From the NCBI GenBank assembly GCA_013339765.2, contig CM023452.1, positions 162,067,581 to 162,131,580 of the forward strand: DNA of 64,000 nt, in the 5' to 3' direction. Below the pieces are notes generated by a model, which did no database searches, was not told the origin of the DNA, and worked only from the letters and a program-made list of their open reading frames with translations. Positions 55,132-64,000 of the stretch are shown here, one piece after another. The DNA is from Haemaphysalis longicornis. Its lineage: Eukaryota; Arthropoda; Arachnida; Ixodida; Ixodidae. Each line of letters starts with the position of its first letter. Position 1 is the stretch's first letter. A program made the position numbers and the translations under genes.

Positions 55132-55707
55132 GATCGTGCCCCTCGCGAGGGGGATGTTTCACTGCATCGCCATGCGAACAGTTTGCCATTATAGTTTCCG
55201 CCCGCTCCGGTCGGTGTCGCCATGGTTCAAACCACGGCAGGGGAGCTGCGCGGGCTTTCGTTGATCGGCGGCGTGCGTTCCCGCGTGGTGGTTTGATGGT
55301 TGTGGCGAGTTCAGTCTGCACTTGGGATTTTTGTGTTCCTTCTCTCGCCGCTTAAATAAGCTTCAAAATTGTTTCGGGGCCAGTCTTCTCCGTAGTTCCT
55401 GGCGTGGTCTCATTCCCTTTGGCAACCCGACCATGGCTCCGGCTTTGGGATAGCAACAGGGCGAGAAGGGCACCGTTCCCCAAAGGGTGGCGTTTGCAGT
55501 TCAAGGGCATGTAACCCTGTGATGAGATTCGAGGACGGAGGTGCAGCAAAACAGTGCTCGCGTGGGTGCGCATGCGCCTTTGTGTTTTGTGTGCTGTGGT
55601 GCACATGTGTGGGCATGTGCGTGTGCGTGCGAGTGTGTATGTAGACGGACAAGGAAGAGGTCGTCGAAGTATTGCGGTGTAGAGCAGCAACTCTAATTAT
55701 AAACATA
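55132..55707. other. Gene-free stretch
   Basis: No supported gene; GTGTGC-rich stretch at about 55590-55640. Confidence 0.5.
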
Positions 55708-55709
55708 AA

Positions 55710-56021
55710 GGGACAACTTCTTCCCTAATACCACCACACCTTCAGCCTTGGAATACTTCGCAAATTGCGAGTCGTGAGAATACCGTCCGCAAGTCGACGC
55801 GTTGCTAGAGTAATGCTGGAAATCCATCAGCTAATGCTGCAATGCGTCACATATCGAATTCCTGGTGTTGTCAGCAATTCCAGCGCAGTATTTTCTTTCA
55901 GGCTTTATAAAATAAATACCGCGTTATCACGCGGATTAACGATGAAAAATGTGTTCATTTAAGTTAGTCTAGCTCAGTGCAAGCAAGAACGGGAGCTTGG
56001 CAAATTCACTTCTGTGTCCCT
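55710..56021. mobile_element. 312-bp TTAA-type MITE (family C)
   Basis: Ends AGGGACAACTTCTTCCC and TCACTTCTGTGTCCCT followed by TTAA (56022-56025). The right 130 bp recur at 56190-56318. Confidence 0.65.
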
Positions 56022-56066
56022 TTAAAGCTGTTTCTTTAAGTTATGGTTGGCCCATTGGCACGCATA

Positions 56067-56189
56067 AGCAATAATATTATAACCTCCGGAACTTTTCCAG
56101 ATAGGCTGAAAATTGCGCGGGTAGTTCACAAGGGGGGCAAAAGCAGTGACGTAAATAACTTCAGACCCACTTCTGTGCTACCATTTTTT
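56067..56189 (+). pseudogene. LINE reverse-transcriptase fragment, CR1-like
   Basis: Encodes SGTFPDRLKIARVVHKGGKS then DVNNFRPTSVLPF, the conserved RT block 1-2 region (PDRLK-IA-V-P--K-G-NYRPIS-LP) of CR1/L2-type elements. Only 41 codons remain, wedged between two copies of the family C right arm. Confidence 0.7.
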
Positions 56190-56318
56190 CTTCTTTCGCG
56201 CTTTGTAAAATAATTACCGATTTGTCAACCGGATAAACGATGAAAAGTGTGCTAATTTGAGCCAGTCTACGCAGTGCAAGCAAAAACGGGAGCTTGACAA
56301 ATTCACTTCAGTGTCCCT
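56190..56318. repeat. Second right arm of family C element
   Basis: Matches 55895-56021 (ACGATGAAAA, GTGCAAGCAA, ACGGGAGCTTG, AAATTCACTTC, GTGTCCCT) and is also followed by TTAA (56319-56322). Confidence 0.75.
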
Positions 56319-56322
56319 TTAA

Positions 56323-58554
56323 CCACAACCTCCTTTCGAAATGCACATGTGTTGACATCCCGCATCGTCGCTTTGGTGGAGGGATACACTACATGAGCTT
56401 GCCATTCTTAGCTTGTAACGCAATTGTTTCAGCGTTCTTTGTTTGCACATTTTCTGTTGCATCAGTTTGACTGCAAGTTTAGCTTTGGCCGTCCACATCA
56501 GATAGGTGACCGATTAAAAGAGCAAAGGCACAGTTCGAGATCTCTCCTGGGCTCCCAGACGCCGAGGGCTTTCATGCCCGTGTGTGCGTGCTGTTTATTT
56601 GTCACAGAGTGCTTACCTTTCAGAGAAGCTCTTGGTAGGATTAATCGTTGTTGTTCATTAAATGTGCGATGCATCGTTTTTTTTTTTTTTTTTGTGGCAA
56701 CACAACGCACACGTGTGTGAAAGCCGCCGGCATACGGGAGAAAAGGAGAGCTCTCGAACTGGAAGTGGCAGGAGCAGACACCACACCCAACAGAATTTGT
56801 GCTTTTAGATGCGATTGCATCTCATTCACTCGCCTTGTCCCTCCGGCGGCGGCGGCGTGTCCGCCCCTCCCCCATTCTCCTCGCCGCGCCAGCTGCGCTC
56901 TCCGCCACTCGCCACTCACCCCCTCTCCGATAGCGAACACTCTCTCGCGAGGGGCATTGGATTGGATTAAAGTGGATTGTGTTGCGTCATAGCCGCGGCA
57001 GACGCACTGGCGCCGGCGCGTCCCCTCACCGTTATGCGCGCTATAAAAAGCAGTGCCTGCGCCGCTCCGCTCCATCGTTCCAGCGCCGTTCCTCCGCTGT
57101 CCAACGCTGCAACGTGAACCCCCTATGCGTCGCATCTACACAGGGGTTCCCGCGAGGGGAGGTGGGAGTTTTTTCACCGATCACCTATGCCATGCCAAGA
57201 AAAAAAAAAAGATGTGCGACCGCAACTGCTGCACTTTGCCCACTTCAAAATTTTATAACAAGCTTATTCTTCTTTTTCTATGCGTGGGATGCAATTATGT
57301 TACTGTGCCCTGTTGATGTCGCATGAGAACTTCCTGAGTAGTGAAAAACTTACCACTCCATCTCGCTCAGCGTCTCTTGGGGCAGTGCCTTGCGATCCCG
57401 GGGGTCCGAATTCCCCAAGCTGAGTAGGAGGAACGGCGTTGAGACAGGAGAACGAACGTCCCGGTCTCCGCTTCTCCTACACGCAGTTTACTGAACGGCA
57501 GCCTGGGCGTAGCCATGTTGGATGTTGTGACGTCACTCCCCATTGGCCGGCCTTCAAGAATGCGTTTCTCGACATGGCCTGGTTGGGGTCATGGCACATC
57601 GACGAACGCAGGAGCGGCTTTACGGGCAATTATCTTTAAGTGTCGCTGTGCATGCGTACTTATTGGACGACTAGATATTGTGGGCTTATCTTGAGAGACT
57701 GCGTTTTCCCGAAAAAGGGCCCATAAAGCTTCTTAGAGCGCTGTCCTCACTGGCGCCCATCGCGTACACTCCTGTTTGCGCGTTTCATTGCAGTTTGGCG
57801 GCATTTTTTTAAAGCAAAGCTTTTTAGTTCTATCAGCCAATGGTTCTTTTGTGGCGTGTGGGACAACAAACTGCCAGCGCGTCGGAGACGGTGGCGGTGA
57901 GGGGGGGGAAGGGGGGCGGAAGGTTTCACTCACTGAGCACAGTAGAGATGGCGCGGCGAATTCACCCAGTGTTCCCCTTGCGGAAGCGCCTGCTTGTTGG
58001 CGGTACGGCTTTGTTGTCTGCTTTAGCGACGGTTGTTTTCGGCCTGTTTTGGTGCAGCTTCACGTTCACTGCGCGGTGCCTTCGCACGGCCTGGTTAACT
58101 TGTTCGACAGCACCTCCTTTATAACCCGTCGTAGGGCAAGGATACAATAAGGATTGGTTTGCAGGGCGGGAAAATAAAATGTACAAACCACATACAGACA
58201 TCTGGCGGCTAGAGAAACGCTACCTTTCGTGCACTGCTTGCCACAAATGGGACTCCGTTTTGTAAATTGGTGATTACAGATTCGGTTGGGTTTTAAGAGG
58301 TATTAGGGCGAAAGTAGCAATTGGTTCTGATAAATAGCGATTATGAAAGTTGCCTCAGCTTTCTCGTAATTCACAATAAACTAACTAGTTTAAATTCGTA
58401 TAAATGGGAATCGCTAAGCTCGTATGTCGAATTGTTTCGGTGTCTGCGCTTGTGTCGCGCGGTGGTGTAGCCCCAAGCTAGCACATCAGGATGGCTAGGT
58501 TTCGCTGTCTCACCCTTCGAAAGACGCTTCTCTCCGTTTTCTTTCTCCCGACTC
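56323..58554. other. Gene-free stretch
   Basis: Many short open frames, none recognised. 16 or more T at about 56677-56693. A GC-rich, TATA-containing stretch (CGCTATAAAAAGCAGTG at about 57040) could be a promoter but no gene follows that I can support. Confidence 0.4.
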
Positions 58555-59522
58555 AAGGCACATTCCCACTGGCGATGCGCCTCGTCGCGCGACTAAAAGC
58601 GACGTCGCAAAGCGACGAGCCGGCCATCGCTTTTCGGCGTTTTGCGACGGCGGAGCCGATCGCTCTCGGTCCGAATTCCCTCGTCGCGCGACGGCCCCGC
58701 AAAACCGGTAAGCCAATCATGACCGCGGAGTAGGCTGACGTAGCCGGAAACGAAACGTTTCTTTACATCCGGTATGCAAACGCTGCGGGCGGGCGAGGAC
58801 GAGCCGCCGCCGCCCCCGCCGCTGGCTCGCTCGGCTGGCTCGGCCAGGCGGCCAGGCGCTTGGCTCGCTATCGCTATAGTTCACTGTACTATCGCTGTAC
58901 CCGCCGGGTCGGGCCGGCAAGCAACTTCCCGTGTGCATCGGTTCTTTGGTCAGTGGCTTCAGCGTGCGCGTGCACTAATCAACGAATAGCGTGGAACTCA
59001 TCAGTGTGGAGAAGCGTGTATGGATTGTAAAAGCAGATTTCGTAGCGTGGACAGCGAGACGGTAGGTTGACTTGCAGCCTCTTCGTCTATCGGCGACTGG
59101 TGAACACGCGTAGAGTTCGGAGGCGTCAGAACGTTGCGCATGTGAAAAGAAGCGACATTTGTGGGCCGTGATGCGGGTGTTGTGGCGTGAAAGCAAGCGT
59201 GTGCATTTCTTCGTGCAATAATATGTTGAAAAGAGCCTTCGTGAGTTTGTTATTTTCTGCTCCTCCCGCAACCCGCAAATGCTTTCGGCATTGCTCCAGG
59301 TTAGTAGCATGTGTTTTAGTTTGATTTCTACCTGCTTTTGTCGCGTATTCTTTGACTTCGAATGGTTGACGCACAAACGAGGTCGTATGTACAAGTCGGG
59401 AAGCAGCTGCGCTGAACGCAGTCGCATCATCGCTCATCGCAAGTGCGAACACCACCTCAACGCCTCATCGCGCGACGCGCGCCGTCGCGCGACGAGACAA
59501 ATCGCCAGTGGGAATGTGCCTT
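58555..59522. mobile_element. 968-bp TIR element, AAGGCACATTCCCACTGGCG ends
   Basis: 22 bp of perfect inverted ends (58555-58576 and 59501-59522), extended by CTCGTCGCGCGAC on both sides. If the element begins at AGGCAC, TCA flanks both sides, a 3-bp duplication as in PIF/Harbinger elements. No transposase frame. Confidence 0.85.
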
Positions 59523-60094
59523 CACGGCCGGGCTGCAGCGGAGGCGTCTGCTACTCTAGCCCGGCCATAGACGACGCTGCTGCTGCGTTGGGGACGCCGC
59601 CCCCGCGAATTCCAGGTAACGGCTGGCAGCCACGTGTGTGACTTCAAGTGACGTCGCATGGGCAATTGTTGTGGGTGTCGTTTAAAGCCTTGCTTTTCAA
59701 CCACCTTCACAGCGTGGATTGGAGCCGATTTTTTTTTTCTTTTTCTACGTACACAGCAGCCATATATAGCAGGGATGGGCAACCTTCGGCCCGCGGGGAT
59801 GTATTATGTGGCCCCCGGCATGACGTCAGAACCACCCTCCCCTTGTCACAATTCCAATCTGAAGACTGACATGGCAATTTTAATCTCAAATGGGTTTAGC
59901 TTTAGGAATAAAGCAAGATCGATTCCAGTTAGCACTGCCCCCCCCCTCCCCCCCCCCATCTTCAGACACAGCCAGAGGAGTCTTCACATCCTTTCTTTCC
60001 GCCATAGGAACATAAGAATTCTCTTTTTGTGATTCTGGCAATTTTTAACTGAACATCCAAAATACATCGGATTTCGGACGTCCCAGCGACGTAC
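59523..60094. other. Gene-free stretch with hAT-like end
   Basis: AGCAGGGATGGGCAACCTTC followed by GGCCCGCGGG at about 59768 is the common start of animal hAT-type MITEs. Its other end is not identified. A C-rich run lies at 59938-59958. Confidence 0.45.
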
Positions 60095-60240
60095 ACACGG
60101 TGGCCGGCCGACGGACGTCCAGTGGTTGCTTGGGCAGCTCATAGTGACATCTTCGGCAACGAGATCGCTTACCTCGTGGCTCGAGATTTGACCCGACGAG
60201 CCAGCGCTGATGAAGCCTACCCCGAGCGGATGCATCCTGT
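60095..60240 (+). pseudogene. LINE RNase H fragment, 5' part
   Basis: DVQWLLGQ then, after a one-base shift, SDIFGNEIAYLVARDLTRRA, the last RNase H block (W-x-PGH-x-x-x-x-GNE-x-AD). It continues after the hAT-like insertion at 63234. Confidence 0.7.
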
Positions 60241-60999
60241 CATTAGCGCACCCAGGATTTTTGTCTGGAGGGGGGGGTTGAAATTTTGGCAACAAATATA
60301 AAATATATAAATGTAAAAATATAAAAGAACAATTATAAAGACAAATGTAAGTAATAAAAATAAATAACCATAAAGCAGAAAATATATAAAACTATAATGA
60401 GTAGGCGAGTTTTTATTATTTTTACGCGAAAAAATTAAGCATTAAATCAGCCGCCATAACCTATACAATTCGCCTGCAGGAGGAATGTAATAATTGGTGC
60501 ACCTTCACATAAAAAAAGAAGAACTACCCGAAGCCCCGGACCCAGGTCTTGGAGTAGAATTGGAAGGAATGGGACAAAAATGCAGAGAAAAAACTTCGCA
60601 GTACAGTTGACTATTATGTAACGACGAATATTGTCCCTTCTCTGCCGCTACCGTAGCATGGTGATCGACAGGGAAGCAGTCGAGAAGTTTCAGTATTTTT
60701 AAGTTAACTGGTTCAATATACTAACTACATTGGCAGATCATTAACACATGCAAATTTCAAACAATAAATACACTTATTACATGAAACGGGAAAATAGTCA
60801 AGAGAGTGTACGTAGCCACAAATTTGGCCAATAACTGCCGCTACGGCAGCATGTTGGTCGAGCGGTGAAAGCAGTCGAGACGTAATTACTGATCTAATTT
60901 ACTGCTGACCTTGTCTAATCTTGAACACATACAAATTTGAAACAATACAATTATTACATTAAATGAGAAAACCAGTAAAGAGAGCAAAGGTACTTCACG

Positions 61000-61510
61000 G
61001 GGCATGGCTGATTGGATCGCGGTCTCCTGGCGAAAGGCCGGACGGCGGGCGGCAGCGTTTCTCGAATGATTTCCTAGTGCAGGGCCCCCTTGCAGCCGGC
61101 GGAGCGGGTTCATAGTTACTTCAAGTGGACCCGTGGAAGAAAATAAAATTCTGGCCCCACTTTCTGCAGCCAATCCGGGAGACGCTTATGAACACCAATC
61201 AGCCATGTTCCCGCCAAAGAGAAAAGGACCAATGACACGCAGACACGAAGTTTGCACTGGAAAACGCGCACTTGCAGAATTATTGACGCAAAGAATGTAG
61301 TTCAGACAAAACACACCAAAGTAAACAGTGGAAAAGACTGCAAGGCCGTTTGAACTACACCGAGTGCCCGGAGCCCGAAACCGGCCAGTGCCGACGCCAC
61401 GGGGGGTGTGGAACGCCGCTGCCGCGCTGTAACCGAAGCTGGGCCGATGGCTCCCCGTAACAGCCGCTTCTTCCGGTCGGTCGGCGCGCAAAGACACACT
61501 CCGCATGCAT
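61000..61510. repeat. Internal tandem unit 1 of hAT-like element
   Basis: Shares GGCGGGCGGCAGCGTTTC-like, CCATG.TCCCGCCAA, AGACACGAAGTTTG/AGACACAAAGTTTG, GAATTATTGACG, CTCGGAGCCCG-like and CGGTCGGCGCGCAA words, in order, with 61605-62100. Confidence 0.8.
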
Positions 61511-61604
61511 TTCTTAGAAAACCTGGGCCTTGGCGGCCGAAGAAGTAGTTAAAAGAAGAAAAAAGCCAATTGAACGGGGGCTTCGCGACAAGAGCAAGAG
61601 TACT

Positions 61605-62100
61605 AAACGGAACATAGCTGATGGTGAGGGTGTGGACCAACGACGGGCGGCAGCGTTTCGTAAGTGAGACCCCGGCGCCGGCAGCTGCTCCCCGTGAACC
61701 CGGCGGACAGGGCTTTGATTTGTTTCGACCGGGTCATTGAAAAGAAAAGCGCATTCTGGGCACATTTTCCGCAGTCAATCAACCATGGTCCCGCCAACAA
61801 CAAAGGAACCCAACACTAACAGACACAAAGTTTGAACCCGAAAACGCGCGCTCCGGCAAAAGAATTATTGACGTAGACGAAATAGTTGAGACAAAACAGG
61901 GAAGCAAAGAGTGGAAAGAACAGGAACGACCGTTGGAAGTAGAGAGAGGGACTCGGAGCCCGGAGCGAACACCACAGGGAGTGCGGAATCTTCTACAACG
62001 TCGGATACCCGATCCCCTGCGACACTCGGCCAGGACGATCTCCTCACCACGTAATAGCCGCGCCTTCCGGTCCGTCGGCGCGCAAACACAGGCTACATGC
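61605..62100. repeat. Internal tandem unit 2 of hAT-like element
   Basis: Diverged partner of 61000-61510; the spacing is about 600 bp. Open frames on the minus strand in both units share CAPTDRK but look incidental. Confidence 0.8.
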
Positions 62101-63233
62101 GCCTTGACGCCCGAAGTAGTTCTAAACAACACGGAAAGACAGCAAACGCAGCGAGGGCTGCGCAACAACTATTCGCTGCTGTACCAGATACTAAAAAAAG
62201 GCTGTTCGCCTGTCTACCAACTGCAAAATACGGTTCAAACGTCGAAGCCAGTTTCGAGGAACAAAGACAGGGCCCAAACTTAAAATACGTCTGAATGTGA
62301 AAGTTTACTCAAATTCGATCTATCTGCAAGTGAACGAAATCTGTTCGTATAGGTTGGCACAATTTGCACTGAACAGTCACATTAACACATATTTCTGAAA
62401 GCCTATTCAACACAACATTGTTATCCGTGATCAGTGATTTTCGTAACTGCGCACGAAGCGTTGCTGCCTTCCTCGCTATAATGTTACAAACTCAGGCGAT
62501 ATATATAAAGGAAAACTGAACCTTTTTTTATTCAACGGGAGAGGGAGGGCTCGCACAGTGCTTAGTACTGAAGGAAAAACAGTTGTTTAAGCTTTCAAAT
62601 GAAATAAAATAACTTCGATCTGATCTTGTTAGATTTGATTTGAGGCCAGAAAGGCAAGCTCGACAATACTGAGTCCCAACCTATGGGAAATTTCAGCGTC
62701 CTTTTTTTTCTAGAAGACGACGAATGATTCAAATCTCGTGATGGAAGTTGCGCATAGATGTTCAGAAAGTGGTATAATCTGGCCCTACAAAAATTGTGCT
62801 ACTATTTGCGGTTTAGCGTGGGCTAGGATAGGGGGGAGGGGGGCTACGGAATCATTCAAAACCCGCAGGGATTCTTAAGAATTCAGAAATTTCCTGACGA
62901 ACGGACACTTTTTGAATCACTAGAATTTTTTATCATTCTTTTTCCCTAACTACTTCAAGTTATATACGCAAGTTGGTCCGCACAGTCTTAAAAGCACAAT
63001 GCTAAAAGCTCGTGGTCTAGTTTTCTTTTATTTTTAATGCCGGTCATACAATATTCTTCTTCGAGATTTAACTGCGAATGTCCAATAATAAAAGCTTGCG
63101 AAACTACACACTTCGCTCGGTGAACTTCGGTTTCGGTTCGGCGGTAGAGGCGTGCGTAGGGGGTTTGGGTAGACGGACTTCTGGGGGGGGGGGGTTTACA
63201 ATTCCCAACCCCCCCCCCGTGGGTGCGCCACTG

Positions 63234-63600
63234 CATCCTGTTGTCACATACCAGGCAGTAAAATGTACTCCTCCCTGTCATAAACCACTACCGAGGGACC
63301 AGGGAAGATTATTCCGCGCCCTGAAGGTCAACACCTTCCCACATGCCACTAGACTTCACCTTTTTGACCAGACACACTTTTCTCCACTTCGCCGCTTCTG
63401 TGGAGAGCCTGGGACCCTCATACACGTAGTGGGCGGCTGCGACAAATCTGGCGCGTGCTCTGCGACGTCCCTGAAGACCTGCTAAGAATATTATCTCCGA
63501 AGGGCCTGGCCGTATACCCTTCCCCATACAGTTGAAATAGTATGGCGAGTTAATAATAAAATTCCGGCAAAAGAACATTTGACTTTCCCGCCACTACTGG
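63234..63600 (+). pseudogene. LINE C-terminal fragment, 3' part
   Basis: Continues the RNase H fragment after the insertion: TYQAVKCTPPCHKPLPRDQG, FRALKVNTFPHATRLH and RRFCGEPGTLIHVVGGC, the C-x2-C-like/H-x4-C region at the end of RNase H-bearing LINEs (first Cys replaced by Arg-Arg). Stop codons follow at about 63483. Confidence 0.75.
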
Positions 63601-64000
63601 CTATGGTCCGCTAGACCGCTGACGCCATAAAAAAGGTAATAATTTGCACTTTAATTCTTTCCTCGCAATACTTTAGTTGATTGTAGGTGTTTTTAGTTAG
63701 AATCAAACTTCTAGGCTGCTTTTACACAATAATTCTGCGTTTCATGCTTTATGAACGCAAACGACAACAACGAAAAAAAAAACCCGAGAAGGTTGTGAGA
63801 GTGGTGAGAGCGTCGCCTATCGTCCTATCGGGGCGAGCGTTGTAAGCGTGCTCTCTGTTGTGGTTGCGGTCGTCTCCGGCGTCGATCTCGTTGATTCGGA
63901 ACTGATTTGTGGCCTGATTTCGACAGCGTCGCAGCGGGGAAACATGTTTTTCGTCGTCCTGCGACGCTACTTGCCCTGATCAACCGAGTCGTCTGCGCTG
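63601..64000. other. Gene-free end of window
   Basis: No supported gene. GC-rich from 63790; could be a 5' UTR of something beyond the window. Confidence 0.4.

Larger units (their letters stand above)
60241..63233. mobile_element. 2.99-kb hAT-like element with 8-bp target duplication
   Basis: Flanked by CATCCTGT at 60233-60240 and 63234-63241 (perfect 8 bp). Ends CATTAGCGCACCC and, inverted, CAGTGGCGCACCC, fitting hAT TIRs. Both ends carry G/C homopolymer tracts. No transposase frame is found; the interior has a long diverged tandem duplication, so it is a non-autonomous element. Confidence 0.85.

Noticed and set aside
57040..57330. TATA box plus downstream frames suggesting a gene
   Set aside because: No frame with recognisable content or splice-supported extension follows.
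61302..62168. Minus-strand frames sharing CAPTDRK as a protein repeat
   Set aside because: The shared words come from the non-coding tandem duplication; the frames do not stay aligned across the units.

Overview
This window looks like a piece of a hard tick genome (Ixodida, probably a metastriate such as Rhipicephalus, Dermacentor or Hyalomma). The evidence is tRNA-derived SINEs of the Ruka type, spliced genes with GTAAGT donors and poly-pyrimidine acceptors, several non-LTR retrotransposon families, a Ty3/gypsy element, and many terminal-inverted-repeat (TIR) elements. There is no operon structure, no rRNA and no CRISPR. Species assignment is inference. The window is almost entirely mobile DNA; I find one convincing intact host-type gene.

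Layout. 0-4.65 kb: an ISL2EU-type DNA transposon with a plus-strand helix-turn-helix/DDE transposase (frameshifted) converging on a minus-strand spliced gene that encodes a SWIM zinc finger and a YqaJ nuclease domain. 4.7-11.0 kb: fragments of an RNase H-bearing LINE, one inverted and duplicated. 11.6-15.3 kb: a Ruka-like SINE, then a TTAA-flanked TIR element split by a 1.5-kb I-like LINE with a 5-bp target duplication. 15.5-17.5 kb: coding-like minus-strand remnants of an unidentified repeated gene or element. 18.9-22.8 kb: hairpin, foldback and TIR elements. 22.8-27.0 kb: a broken Ty3/gypsy element whose reverse transcriptase core has been replaced by other repeats but whose integrase frame is open. 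28.8-29.7 kb: an LTR copy and a near-identical 374-bp repeat. 30-41.6 kb: gene-free DNA with a SINE carrying a 15-bp target duplication and several TTAA-flanked elements. 41.58-46.52 kb: a two-exon leucine-rich-repeat gene. 46.6-58.5 kb: TIR elements, CR1-like LINE pieces and tRNA-like relics. 58.5-63.6 kb: a 968-bp TIR element and a 3-kb hAT-like element inserted in LINE RNase H sequence, bounded by a perfect 8-bp duplication.

The most informative theme is nesting. Several insertions can be read as exact empty-site/filled-site pairs inside this one window, so a relative order of transposition can be reconstructed. The most biologically interesting items are the transposase plus SWIM-YqaJ nuclease pair and the LRR gene whose coding start sits 12 bases after the end of a TIR element and whose 2.8-kb intron is filled with others.
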